A stretch of 64,000 nucleotides of DNA. Source: Apteryx mantelli. Lineage: Eukaryota; Chordata; Aves; Apterygiformes; Apterygidae. The notes below the pieces were generated by a model. That model was not told the origin of the DNA. It ran no database searches and worked only from the letters and a program-made list of their open reading frames with translations. Location of the stretch: positions 15,766,001 to 15,830,000 of the forward strand of contig NC_089994.1 of the NCBI RefSeq assembly GCF_036417845.1. The letters run 5' to 3'. The position numbers were made by a program, and so were the translations under genes. The number at the start of each line of letters is the position of its first letter. Position 1 is the stretch's first letter. Below are positions 1-12,400 of this stretch, in pieces.

Positions 1-583
1 CTGCGGCACAAGTCAGAGCTTTCTTTCATGCGGGTTCTAGTGTATACATCTCAACGGAGGCACCCCGTAGCAACCCCATCGGTGATCCTCGCACTGGCAG
101 CGTTGTTGGGCTCAACTGTTTATTAAAAGCAGATTGTTTTACAGTCTCTTTGGATGTGGTGCATTTTAGAGCTTTCTTCCTTGTTTTTGTTTAAGGGAGT
201 TACTCATTCCTGTATCCCAAGAGGTAAATGGAAAACCCTCAACAAGACGGAGGGACATACTAGCCCATTTCCGAGAACTCCACTTTTATCTTGTAATAGG
301 ATTAGTGACCTAAAGCCTGTCTGAAACTAATCCTTTAAATGTGTTAACTCCAAACAAATGAGTTCCTGTGCTGCTCTGGCCTAGAGTGTAATCAGGCTTT
401 CTGTGAACTTAAAGCACTTATAGCTGAGACAGTCATGAAACAGGAAAATGTTTTACTTATGTGGGCATTAGCCTGGTTGCGTATCAGTTCTTTAATAGTA
501 GAATAGTTACTCCTGTTGATCCAGCCTGTAGAACCAGGATATTTGTATCTGCACAATAATTGACTATGTCTGTTTACTAACAG
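1..583 (+). other. CCDC92: CCDC92 intron upstream of first visible coding exon
   Basis: No coding potential or recognisable repeat was seen. It ends in a splice acceptor (tttactaacag). The promoter and 5' UTR exons of CCDC92 must lie to the left of the window. Confidence 0.7.
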
Positions 584-600
584 AGTACCTGCATGTCAGG

Positions 601-730
601 ATGGCAACTTCAAACCTGGAGAACCAGTTACACAGCGCCCAGAAGAACCTACTGTTTCTCCAGCGCGAACATGCCAACACACTAAAAGGTCTGCATGCTG
701 AGATTCGGCGCCTGCAGCAGCACTGCACAG
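601..730 (+). CDS. CCDC92: CCDC92 coding exon a
   Basis: The acceptor is taacag at 578-583, so the exon starts at 584; the ATG is at 601. The donor is CACAG|gtaact after 730. It codes for residues 1-43 plus one base. Confidence 0.93.
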
Positions 731-3700
731 GTAACTTGGGAGAGGTGCCAATGCTGACAGTGCTCTGCTGGTAAATATCAAAGTGCTTTATAAAGGGAGG
801 GTACCCTTATCTCCACATCTATACAGGGAAAACCAAGACAACAGAAAGATTGAGGACTTGTCTGTATTACTCACCAGGTTTAGGCAGAGGTGAGGTCTTC
901 TGAAATGCAGTGCTCAAACTCTAGATCACCCCACATCCCAAACCAGAAAGTCAGGCTTGGGAGCCATCTCAATCCTGAATCCCCTCTCTCTCTCTCCGAA
1001 ATCCTCTGAAGAACCATTTCTTGTTTATAACCCAGTGTAACTTGATGAATCGTGCACGTGCAGAGTTGCCCTATGAAGAAGACTGAATATGTGAACTTAA
1101 TTCTTCTTACAAGAATGTGGTAACTGCTTCTTATTTCAGCAGTCAAACCTCCACAACAGAGCCCTCCACCACAGTATATTTAGGATGATCTGATGTTACT
1201 TTTACAGAATATAGTTCAGAGCACAACTTTGTCATCATTAGCAAGGATTTTTCTCAAAAAACAAAACAAAAAAACCCTGCTCTACTCTGTCACCTGGCTG
1301 TTCTGGTTGTTTTATAGATTTGATAATCTGCAGTGGATCTCCTACCCTTGCTTAAGCTGGGGGGGAAGAGCTGATTGTATTTTATTAAAGTATGCCATTG
1401 TAAATATGCTCACTGGGTAGGGTATATGTTGTTATTCTAACAAAAATAAACAACTTTTTTTTTTTTCCCCTCTCAGATTTAACCTATGAGCTGACTGTAA
1501 AAAGTTCAGATTTGACAGGTAAGGAAAACAGTATATGAGATTCTTCTTTTAATGTTCATGTTACACTTTCTCATGTTTCAAAATGTTTGTACTTTTTCCA
1601 TTACAAGTAGGTGAGAATACTTTGCACTTGAATTATTGAATTTACAAATTCCAAAGGTATAAGAGCTGTTTTCTGCTTTCCAGATTTATCAGTATTTATG
1701 AAGTAAATGTCAAGTTTTTAACCAAGGTCACATAGGAAATCTTTGGAAAAGCCAGGAATAGAGTGTAGAACTGCTGACTCCTCTCCATTACTTCAACCAC
1801 CAGACCATCACTTCCCTGTATGCTGTATGGGAACAGAGGACACAAGTTTTAGAGGCAGATTAACACTATTATTAAAGTTCAGCTAATACTGTAATTATAC
1901 CACAGAGACTTAAAAAAAAAAAAAAAAAAAAAAAGGTTGACTGCCAATTATTTCAGATGTATTATGTATCAACAGGTGAAGGATGGGAATGAAATACTCC
2001 CTGGGAGTAGCCTCCTGGATCAGGAATAGCGTGGGGTGGGACATGGTGTATTGCAGATGAGATGGGGAGCGTGGGCAAATTCAGCAGAGCAACCTGAGCA
2101 GCTCCGCATGTGCTCACCAGAACGGTACTTGTTTCTTGATACTGCAGTGTAGCTTAGGTGTTTCTCCTCGTAGGATTTTCAGAGTAGGTGATCTGTCAGT
2201 GTTGCCAGTGTTTTGATACTATGCCAAACTTGTATGCTCCCCAGTTTGGAGAAGAGGGTGTCTAACACTTTATAGTTAACAAGCACCCTAGGCAGAGCAC
2301 TATTACTGGAGAAATTCAGGCTGCAGATCTGTGCTGAATAGTGGGTTGTTACAACTGAACAGCTTCCCAAGGAGAAGGTGACAGAAATGACCCCAGCATG
2401 CCCTACAGCCTGATGGCAGGGGTGTTGAGAGAGATCAGCATCCCTGTGCCAAACAGCCTGCATTCACCAGTGCAAGAACTTCTGGTGTACGGGGTAATGC
2501 CTCCTGTTGTGAAGAAAAGGCAGACAGGCTCGGACACCTCATCCCAAGAGAGACTTCTACAGTGACAAATTCCCAGTGAAGATTAACACCTCTGCCTATG
2601 GAGTCAACTGCTTCAACTGCCTGTGGAAGGGCAAGGCCTGGGCCTCTGCATGTCTTCCTGGCGAGCTGCGACAGCTGCTCCATCACGTGTCCTGGCCAGT
2701 CTGGCATTTGCATAGCAGGGGAGAAGCTTCTGTTAACAACCAGAGGACTTACAAAAAGTTCAGCAAGCATTGTTCCTGTAATCCCTGTTTCCCTAAGCAT
2801 GTGAAGCACCTCTGTTTTTACATAGTATTAATAGCTTTCTTTTAAACTACAGTGAGTGGCACTAGCTCTTCATCTTTCCCTGTAAGAGCTGTCCTGGTAC
2901 TTCTGAAGATGAAGTGATTTAGTGTATTTCTGGATGTTAGTCTTTGGGGATTTTCTTTATGGCTTTAGGATGTCAGAAGGAAGGAACTGCCATTGCACTA
3001 TTTTACTTAGTGGCTATAATTAACATGAAACACTTCTGCTTTTGCTGTTCTTCTAGGAAATGGTAGCTCAAGAAGTGAAGAGCTTAAAAGGAAGTGTGAA
3101 GAACTTGAAGCTCAGCTGAAAGTCAAAGAGGATGAAAATAATGAATTATTGAAAGAACTTGAACAAAAAAATGCAATGATAATGGTGCTGGAAAACACTA
3201 TTAAAGAGAGAGAAAAGAAGTATTTAGAAGAGTTAAAAATGAAAAGCCATAAGCTAAATATGCTGTCGAGTGAACTAGAGCAGAGAGCGAGTACCATTGC
3301 TTATTTAACTTCTCAACTGCACGCTACCAAGAAGAAGCTGATGAGTTCAAGCGGGACTTCGGAGGGGACCCCTTCTGGCAGTCCAGTATTGTCCAACTAC
3401 AAACCAGCCCCTCCCAAAGATAAACTGCCTGAGACTCCACGACGCAGAATGAAGAAGAGTCTGTCGACACCGCTCAACCCAGAGTTTGAAGAGGCCTACA
3501 GAATAGGGTCGGATAGCCGGAAGCTGCTCTTAAGAGAGCCTGTGGATGCCATGCCTGATCCCACTCCATTTTTATTGGCCAGGGAAACGGCAGAGGTCCA
3601 TCTTATTAAGGAGCGGCCATTAGTTATTCCACCTATTGCTTCAGACCGTGCATCTGGTGAATCGCACAGTCCAGCCCGAGAGAAGCCGCACAAGGCCCAC

Positions 3701-3832
3701 ATTGGGGTGGCGCATCGAATTCACCATGTCGCACCGTCCCAGCCCCAGCCAGAGGTGGAAACACTGGCAGTGGATCAGGTCAACGGAAGCAAAGTGGTCA
3801 GAAAGCACTCAGGGACAGACAGAACTGTTTGA
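601..3832 (+). CDS. CCDC92: CCDC92, coiled-coil domain-containing protein 92 (3 coding exons)
   Basis: Joined from 601-730, 1477-1518 and 3057-3832: 948 nt, 315 residues plus TGA. It begins MATSNLENQLHSAQKNLLFL and ends KVVRKHSGTDRTV, closely matching the vertebrate CCDC92 I know; the human protein is about 331 residues with a slightly longer N-terminus. Residues about 1-150 are heptad-rich coiled coil (for example ELEQKNAMIMVLENTIKERE). The C-terminal half is low-complexity and basic, with PRRRMKKSLS and a conserved PTPFLLARE segment. Family knowledge: the protein locates to centrioles/centrosome and interacts with CEP164. The start is the ATG at 601. The reading frame stays open upstream into the acceptor at 581-583, so an upstream exon outside the window could extend the N-terminus as in human. 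Its neighbour DNAH10 is convergent. Confidence 0.95.
731..1476 (+). other. CCDC92: CCDC92 intron
   Basis: A GT-AG intron ending in a long T tract (about 1456-1466). No gene or repeat was recognised in it. Confidence 0.85.
1477..1518 (+). CDS. CCDC92: CCDC92 coding exon b (42 nt)
   Basis: A T/C-rich tract and ctctcag precede it; the donor is GACAG|gtaagg. It codes for DLTYELTVKSSDLT, a well conserved CCDC92 segment, with phases matching both neighbours. Confidence 0.92.
1519..3056 (+). other. CCDC92: CCDC92 intron with poly-A tract
   Basis: A GT-AG intron. It has a 23-bp A run at 1912-1934. Several short open frames on both strands (about 2180-2850) look like chance and match nothing I recognise. 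Confidence 0.8.
1912..1934 (+). repeat. poly-A run
   Basis: About 23 consecutive A. It could be the tail of an old retroinsertion, but no element body was recognised beside it. Confidence 0.8.
3057..3832 (+). CDS. CCDC92: CCDC92 last coding exon
   Basis: The acceptor ttcttctag ends at 3056 and the stop TGA is 3830-3832. It holds most of the coiled coil and the whole basic C-terminal region (257 residues). Confidence 0.95.
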
Positions 3833-5895
3833 GTAAAATCATTGATGAAATGCTCTATTCTGTTGCTGTTTATGCACTGTGATCCTATAGGATAAATAGC
3901 ACCTGCAGTAAAGTTTCTTTTGATGCCCTATGCATGCCAAACTTCTTCCAGATCCATCACTAATAGATTATTCTCCTCTAATGAAACCCAATATGACTGT
4001 GTTCATATGGCAAGGTATATAACTACTAAATGCTGTGGCCAAATCAGGGGTACCTGACTGCTTGCTTCTGAGCACTGCTCCATTTATTGTAACTACACAC
4101 GTGGACAAAGGCACAGGCTGCAGTTTGCATTATTAATCAATATTAGTGGAAAAGAAACATAACTAGAAACCTGCAGCAATATGTATTGGCTGTTACCATT
4201 TAAAATATCAGTGGTTCTTTTGTCTTCACTGGTAACACTCCATACACAAACACTAACTTTCATGACAAAGCCTTTCTCATGGTAGCATTGAAAGTAATGC
4301 AGATGTACATATACTTTAAAAAGAACTAAGGACTATTTTTTTTTTCTTTCTTTCTTTCTTCATGTGCTCTCAATTGCAAATTGTTCACAGTTCCTCTTTC
4401 TCAAAATTCTGAGTCCCAGGAAGTATTACTTGATTAATCCTAAATACTTTGGTTTGTGGCTTTGTTTAAGGAAAAAAAAAAAGGGGGGGGGGATGGGTTA
4501 TGAAGCACTCTTTTTAATGGCTAATATGAGCCTCATGGAACGAATATGAACACTGTTGTGTTTTGAAATGGAATGGCTCCATTATGCATTTTAGACTAAT
4601 TAGTAAATGGCACTTGTGGCACCTTCCGTACTAGCTTGAGCGCCTTTCCCAGAGCAACTAGAGCTGGCTATCTATCTGATATAGAAATGGTTCTTCATGA
4701 GCTAACCTGCTGGGGGGGGTTGGGGGTTTTATTTTGTTTGGTTGGTTGGTGTTTTTTTTTTATTCGTAGTATATTTTGGTGAAGCGATTATTTTTTTGTT
4801 TCCTGATAATCGGACAATGATGGCTTGTAACAGCTTAGAAGCTTATAGTGTGCCTGAAATGTCTCTTTAAAATGTGTGTATTTATTTTTAAATTTAACTG
4901 ACTTCTTAACCAATTCATACAGGAACAAAACCTGGCATCCTTGATTTTTATCCTTGTCTATTGGGAAGGACTTGTCTTCCATTTGCCCTATTCCCATATG
5001 CCTTTCTGGTAAGCAGCTGATAGCCCCAACACCTGTTAGACCACCTGGTTATTTTGTTTTGCTAGGGAAGAAAGGCATATTGAGAGCTGTGTGAGTCTGT
5101 AATTTTGGAGGAGCACAAATTTGACCATTGTCCTTAAATTCTGATCTGCATCTCCAGCTCACCTCTGCTTTGCTCTTGCCCACAGCCTCTGAGTAGGACC
5201 AGTGAGAAACAACGGCTCCCAACCGCTGCTAAGCTTATGATGTGCCTTCAGAAACTTGGAACACATGATCTTTGTTAAAGCTGATGAAGGATCCCTCCCT
5301 GCCCTCTTTCCTGCCCCTTGCCAGCTGTAGTCTGCCCCTTTTAAGCTTTTTCTGCAGCTGTGTGTTGATGTTCCCCCCCTGCCCCAGAGCCTTGGATAAC
5401 TATTTGTCAGCTTTCCCAACAAAGGCACTGGCAGGAGTGAAGCTAACTGTGGTACTGCTAAATTTCCTGTGCAGCATGATACCTTCTAGCAGGGTTGTTC
5501 CCCATCAGTGATGGTTTGGAATGTCCACTAGCCCTAAAGCCCTGTGCACCCTCACGACTCAGTCGCTTGACATTTTGAAGCCCAGGAAACACTCTTTGGT
5601 CTTGCACCTTGCCGGTTGTGTGGTAGGTTTTGTTTTATAAATGGTGAGGAGGGATCGGGAAAAGCTGTGTTCCTGGAAAATGGTTGGTTAAAGAAAGTTT
5701 GTGATTCTATGGTTTTCTATTTTTAAGTGTATTGCATTAACCAGCAGTGGTTTTGACTTTTTTGTTGCCATATTTATATGGTGATCTATTGTATGACTGA
5801 ACTACCCTGCCACTTGTTCAAGGATGATGGAAGGCATCTCTTCTAAGCACAGCAGAAGTGATGCTTCGGGCAATTAAAAACACTTCTTACAACCA
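3833..5895 (+). other. CCDC92: CCDC92 3' UTR (end inferred)
   Basis: Noncoding sequence after the TGA, with long T and G runs (about 4471-4491 and 4712-4760). The end is inferred from an ATTAAA at 5873-5878 followed by a TG-rich stretch. Earlier cleavage is possible. Confidence 0.6.
5873..5878 (+). promoter_or_regulatory. CCDC92: candidate CCDC92 polyadenylation signal ATTAAA
   Basis: ATTAAA followed about 40 bp later by a (TG)n tract, which could serve as the GU-rich downstream element. This is inferred from sequence only. Confidence 0.5.
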
Positions 5896-5913
5896 TACAC
5901 GCAAACCTTAGTC

Positions 5914-5915
<2 letters not shown>

Positions 5916-5944
<29 letters not shown>
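5916..5944. repeat. (TG)n microsatellite
   Basis: About 14 TG units lying between the predicted 3' ends of the two convergent genes. Confidence 0.95.
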
Positions 5945-5947
<3 letters not shown>

Positions 5948-6024
5948 AGACTAACTTACTGCCTCTTCCTATAGATACACCAACCTGGACTGTTCCTAAA
6001 AGAAAATACAAAGGATCAAAAACT

Positions 6025-6282
6025 TTTTCCTTTTCAAATGTATTTATTAATACTAAATCAAGTGATACAACAGCCTGGTCATAACATACCTTTCTAAAGT
6101 AAGTCAGGTGCCATTTTATTCCTTTTTAAAAGAACACTCCCCACCCCACGATGCGGAATCCTTGCCTAGTTTGACTTGTTTTCTTCTTTTTCTCCTTCCC
6201 CCTCCCCCCCCCAACTGTCCCCAAAGCATCCTTTTCCCAGCAGTGGATGCTGTGTGGAAAAATCCAGTGCTGAACTTCAAAC
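6025..6282 (-). other. DNAH10: DNAH10 3' UTR (end inferred)
   Basis: Noncoding sequence after the stop, ending by inference just past the AATAAA at 6043-6048. On the transcript strand it contains a purine/G-rich tract (C-rich on + at about 6198-6213). Confidence 0.5.
6043..6048 (-). promoter_or_regulatory. DNAH10: candidate DNAH10 polyadenylation signal AATAAA
   Basis: TTTATT on + reads AATAAA on the transcript strand, about 235 nt after the DNAH10 stop. A second TTTATT at 6115-6120 is an alternative, closer signal. Confidence 0.5.
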
Positions 6283-6429
6283 TCAGTCTGCATTCAGTGT
6301 GAGACAAACACCTTGAAGCACCCAGTGGGAAATGTGCTTTGTGGTGTAAAGATCAGCTTCAAAAACTAGGCCGACCCCCATCGCATTCCTCCTCAGGGAC
6401 GTTGTATACACGGGTGTCCGGAAGGTATT
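6283..6429 (-). CDS. DNAH10: DNAH10 exon 80, terminal coding exon
   Basis: 147 nt with the TGA stop at 6283-6285. Codes for residues 4562-4609: begins [20 protein letters not shown] and ends [14 protein letters not shown]. Acceptor ctcttttag. Confidence 0.97.
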   Translation of the reverse strand, partial: NTFRTPVYTTSLRRNAMGVGLVFEADLYTTKHISHWVLQGVCLTLNAD

Positions 6430-9400
6430 CTAAAAGAGCATGGAAGGAAAGGAGGACACTGAGTAAGCGCTTGAAATACCGCATGAAACTGAAACTAGAA
6501 TTCCTAAGACAGGCCTTTAAGAGAGATGATTGTCTTAATTAAAGTGTGGATTTCTTACAAACTTTAAACAAAGAAAATCTGAACTTCATTTATGTCATTA
6601 ACTGGTAATAGGAACTAAAGAAAAGAGTAATGGGATTAGAAGAGCTTCCCAAGATGCTTATTTCATACTAAATGGGAAAAAGAACAATAACTGATACAAC
6701 CTCTAGAACCAAAAAAATTAAGTGACAGGGAAAGTTAATGTAAGAAGTGTTAAACTGCATACTTTATGTATTACCAATAACAATAAAATACTTCTTGCAA
6801 GAGAATATATACTTCTTGTAAGAGGGAAAGGACTACCAGCTATTGAGATATAAAAATAATAGAAGGAAATTAATAAAATAATCTACTGGTGTGCCCCCAA
6901 AGGAGAAGTACCTGGAGTTTGAGCCTATGTGCCTCAATGGGAATTATCTTCAGAATGGGTAAATCTACCACAAGGACTTTGGGCTTGCTTTTTGTAAGGC
7001 AGCTGTTCTCCATGTCCCAGTCTGCGCCTTCCAGGTACAGACCCGAAACAAAGCATCCTGTAACGACAGAAATGCAGCATCTTGTTTAAATCAAGCTACT
7101 GAAAAATCAGTTCCTTAAGACAACTGTTGTCCTTGCAATTGCTAGGCCTTGATACTGCAGAGTCGCAACAAAACTCTGCATTGTTTCAAACTGCAAATAC
7201 GAAGAAGTCTATTTTTCTGTGGTGGTTGGTTTTTTTGATTCAGCAATGACCTCCAGCATTGAGAGGGAAAAAAAACTTTTCAAATGAAAATTGGCTCAAC
7301 TGCACTACACATGATAAACATTTTCAGGAATAAATGCTGATTTGCTTGCAGTTTTCCTCCCCACAGTGCGTGACATCCCCTGGTTACTTGCCCAAGTAAT
7401 AGCAAAGCTATAAGAGAGCTTTTTAAACCCTGTGGGACTTCTGGTTCTAGCATGCTGACAAAAGGTGAAGGGTGGGGACAGAGCTGTTCTAGTACAATAG
7501 CAAGATCTTTTGATAGAACATTAGTAAATAAAGAATAGCCTAGGAAAGCCCCTGAAGTGACTTTTTTTTCAAACTGGAAGTTGAATTTTGCACAAATAGT
7601 CAGAGAGGTTTTTTTTCCACTTCTTCTGTTTCCAAACAGGTCTAGTACACAAGAGTTGCTCAGCTGGCCCTTTACCCAAAAATTTTGTTACATTTAGTAG
7701 TGAGAGCATTGCTAGTCCTAGAAGGTTTATAGAGATACAGTTATACAATAAGTTAGATATATATTTACTTTTTGTTTAAATGTTTTTAATATATTATTCA
7801 TTGTAAAAATATATCTTTATAAATATGCTAGGACTAGTAATGTTCTCAACATTAAAGAAAATAGCTATAAATAAATAAATAAACTGAAGAAAGAAAATCA
7901 TACTTTGTGTACAGATGAGCAGCAAAGAGAAACCTAAACCTAGCTAATTCACAACTCTAAGTCAGTCATGCGGACTGTTAAACGCATAACCAAATATATT
8001 GTCTGTGGAGATATAATCTAAATAATCCCACTCGTTAGGCCAAGCAATTTGTTACAAAGGCATTGTACACGCTCTCGCTCCCTCTCGGTCTCTGACCAAT
8101 TCCTTTTTTTTTTTTTCAAAGCATCAGAAAAACAAACAGCTACCTTGTGCAGACCCTTCGGTGATGTCTTCTGCCGTAGTGTACTTTGTTACCTCCGTGT
8201 AGAGGGTGGACCGATCCAGGGGCCAGCTGTTTTTCCTGCAGGTGGCTTGAACGAGAGCTGTGAGGTAAGATTCTGGAATATGCAGGCCTGAGAGCCACAT
8301 AACCTTAGGTTCACTCTCGTTAACCTGCAATCACAAAAGACAACCTGCAGCTCCTGGTCTGTTCTTCCACCAGAGCCAGTACTCAGCCTTGATGCCAAAT
8401 CCTTTCAAGACTGGCCCGTCGCTAGTCTTTATTACGTCCATAATCCTTTCACGCGACAATCCTGCAATGATTCTTTATCGTTCTAGGTGGTGACTGGAGT
8501 TAGTTAGTTCAAATAAACTTATTTAAAGCAGTGTGTGTTTACTGACTTCTGCATCCCAGCACTGATTTGTGCAGCATATAATCCAGATGATTAACAAAAC
8601 AAAAAGCTTTCTAGAAGTTCCCACTTACCCAGGTGGTGTACTGGTGATACCTATTTCTAAAGAAAATCATCCAATTTCCAAGTGTTTTTAGTGTGTCTGG
8701 GGCTAGCCGCCGCCAGATACCAGGAATCTGTCCATTAAAGAGAGACCGAGCCACGTCATCTAGTTCACTGCTCATTCCAACTTCCCCAGCCAAGGCCTGG
8801 AAAGACAGTGAGAGTGCAAGTGCCAGACCAGGGGCGGTTAAAGCCTGACCAATTTCATCTAGTACCTGTGAGCTGCTGCAGTAGTGCTCTTACTTACGCG
8901 CTGTAGTTCCGCCAATGACTTTGCCATCCGAATGATCAGCTTATTAAAACGTTCCAGCTCCTGCAATAGCACCACAGTTGTAGGGGATATGTCTATTCCA
9001 AAAACCTTTCGTATCTGGTCAAGATCAAATACTTGAGGTATCTTGTTTTCTATATCCTTAGCAACATTCCCAATATATTCATCTCTACTAATTCCAGTAC
9101 CAGATTCACCTGAAACAAAAAAGGCTTAGTAAGACTAAAGCTGAATAATTTATCCCTTCTATTACTAACTCCATAAGAGAACTTAGCAGGCTGACTCAGC
9201 TTTTGGCATCAAACTCTCTGCCCACCCCCTGCAGCACTGACATTGGCACCAGCAGATCCCATGTGCCTCAAATTGTGCTTCTGGGCCTGCGCTCGATTAC
9301 CTCCCTCTGGCAAGGCAAAGCTGGTCAGCTGCTTTCTCGCCTCCTGGTCCCTGCTGGTTTTCAGTCTCTGCTCTGCCAGATCGTTAAACGATCCAGACCC

Positions 9401-12400
9401 ACGGGCTGGGCAGGCCCCCACACCACACCCGTGCCCCCGCCGAAACCCTCCTCCCCGCGCCAGCCTTTGGGATCCCCAGCCAGCACCCAGCTCTCCTCGC
9501 GCATGGTGCGCTCAGGCAGCGTTAGCTGCTGCGGCGTCCGTGCCAGGACCCAGGCTCCCCTGCGCTGGGCAGCGGCGTGGCTGGCATCACGGTCCCAACA
9601 GCACGGAGCTCAGCACCTTGTTACTTCCTATTTGCACAAACGATCCAAAGCGACAGAGAACTGTACCTGTCTGAGGCTGCAGCTCAAGGAGATGAGCCCA
9701 CATATCACGAGCTGCCTGCGTATAATACCCAATCTCAGCATTTGAATGAAGTCCAAATACCTCTGGAGTATTGGCAAGCGGCAGAGATTCTATCTCCTCT
9801 ACGATACAAAAACACACTTCATCAAAATGCAATATATTAAGACACAGCTACTAGGTGAAAAGGATGCTGCAGAGACTACAAGGAGCTCGTCTCGTTATTG
9901 CTTGGCTTCACCTGAATAATCAAATGTTGATACTGAAACACTGTAAGGATTGAACAAACGTTTCTAAGCATTAAATACACACACACACACACACACACAC
10001 GTGTGTATACATATATATATACACACATCACCTGATGTTTAAAAAAATTAGCATACATTATAACTGTTTAATTGGGATTTCTTTTAAAGAAATGTGAGGA
10101 GCTGGCTGCTAAGCTCACATGCTGTTACCAAGGGCTGCTCATGCAAAGCAAGAGTGTTATCATCCATTATATAACACTGCAACACACACACACACATTTT
10201 TTTCAGCTGCTCATATTCAGCAATGCACGTATAAAAAAAAATTTGTACTGTAAGTAGACTTTTTTTTTTTAAGTGCTAAGTAATGTGGCAGAAAAAAATA
10301 TTTCTTACCAACAAAGTCATCTTTTACAGTCCCTTCTGGAATTTTATAATCAACCTCATCATTTTTATAAAAATGAAACATCTGGAATGTGTCAAATACG
10401 AAATCGCCCAGGTACTCATCCATATAGATCGTCAGAATGCGGCGATCAAAGCTATCAATTGCACGCCCTCCGTACATGACCTAGAAATTAGTTAAAATAA
10501 TATTAAACCACTGGCTTTTTCGGCAGCAAATACAGTTAAGAAAATCGCTGAAAGGTCCCAAACAACAGCTTTGCTGTTGCAACAACTGCTTGGTGTAACA
10601 CTGTCTCCCTTAAGGGATTCCAACCACATCTTCTCTAGCCCCCCCTCAAGGAGGAACAGGCAGGAAGTATTCGGATCCTAGTCAGTCCAGAGACAGCGGC
10701 TCTGGGCCACTCCTAAAAACCAGCCTTGGTGATTTATGTGCGACAATAACTTCCTTAGGATACCAGCTCACGATCAGTTGTGATTAAGCACTGCAAAATA
10801 ACAATTTCCTGTAGCACTTCATGCCGCTGCAGCTACACTGAACTGGCTGGTTGCTACACAGCACATCCGCAAGAGCTTTATATATATCTGTTTGTACAGC
10901 TCTCACATCAGTAATAACCCACTGTGCTAATAGCACTGTGAAGTTGTGCTGTTCGGTGGTACCTTTCAGCAGAGGATCCCAAGAGCCCTCTCACTCAAGA
11001 ATTAATTAATAACCTTAACTCCCCTGTTGTGCAGTTACACACAATGGCCCTATTTCACTGAGACAATGAGATTAAGTGACCTGCTCAGGGCTACACAGGC
11101 GTTTCAAGACAGCCCAGGAGAGATTCTGAGCCAGCTTTGCTTGATACAGCCCATGCAGAAAGGAATCTTCATTCATCCAGATTATTTTATCCTCAATGTT
11201 CCTCAGTGAGATTCTAGGCACTCACCTCACCAATAAGATACTTGAGACTACTCCAGGGGATTTTCTCATCATTTTGCTGGAAAGCTTTTGTCAAATATGT
11301 GTTGAGAATTTCCATGCAGACCTAATAAAGTTATTAGAACGTGAAATATAAGAAGATTCACAAATTAGCTACATACATCCATAGATAACAGTGTTCCTGT
11401 TTGAAAACTAACAAGCAGTTCTTCCTCAAATAATTTAAAAGTTCAGTATAAAGCCTGTTTAAAAAAAAAAAATTAGGAGGGAAGCAATATTAACAGGAAG
11501 GATTGGCAATCTGATTCATTTTTAGAGGCCTTATTGTGACCAAAAGTGACATTACAGAAGAACATGAGTCCACAGCAGCAGAAAAAAGGGGCAAAATACT
11601 AGTGTGAGAGAGAATTAAAACTGGATTGATTGTATGTTTTCAAAAGTAATCTGTGCAACTCAAGAATATAAGAGCCGTTAGCATTAGCTTCTTACCTGGA
11701 AATCAGATTCATTGAAATCATATGGTACATTCCAGCCAATCTTCCCAAACTTCCTTCTCTCCTGAACCACAGCATGGAAAAATGCCAAGACGTAGACTAA
11801 TGATTTAAAGGCAGGATGTGGGCACTGCTCTATGGCTTCTTGGGGGATTTTGAAGTAGGTGGCTCTCATATTCAGTTTCAGACCATTAGGTGGTTCCGTT
11901 ACAACCTATCAAAGTAATCAGGGAAGCCATCAATTACTGAATAGCCTCAAGAATACATACTGTAAATATACCATGCTGTCTCAGTAAGTTATACAATGCA
12001 AGCTTTAAAAATCTGATCAGCTTTCTAAATTCATATCAATATGGGAATTTTTCTTATGTAAAGATAGGACATTGAGCTGTTTATTTTATCAGGCTAAACA
12101 TATACGTGTAAAGAGAAATTTGGTATTAATTTAGAAATAGTCATGTTACTGGACAGACATTATTGATATTTATCATACTTGAAGATCTAATTTATTGAAA
12201 TATTATCAGTAGTCTGACTGCCCATTTTGGTGAGTCATACACATCATTACAGTGAGATGGCTAAACAGTCTTTAACACGGCTTTATTGATCATCAAACTA
12301 AGGCAGAGCCAGCTTCCCGGCAACACGTTCAATGTGCTATAAAGCCTTTGTCCTCACTGCTCATGGCTAGACCTAGAAAGTGGGTATTTAGAGTCTTTAA

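Noticed and set aside
2435..2845. Overlapping open frames on both strands in a CCDC92 intron
   Set aside because: Both strands open at once, no similarity recognised, and no consistent splice sites.
5916..5944. Regular TG array considered as a tandem or CRISPR-like array
   Set aside because: It is a plain dinucleotide microsatellite with no spacers; the window is vertebrate DNA.
9203..9745. 180-codon open frame on + across the GC-rich block
   Set aside because: It runs antisense through DNAH10 exon 75, matches no family I know, and the lack of stops is explained by high G+C.
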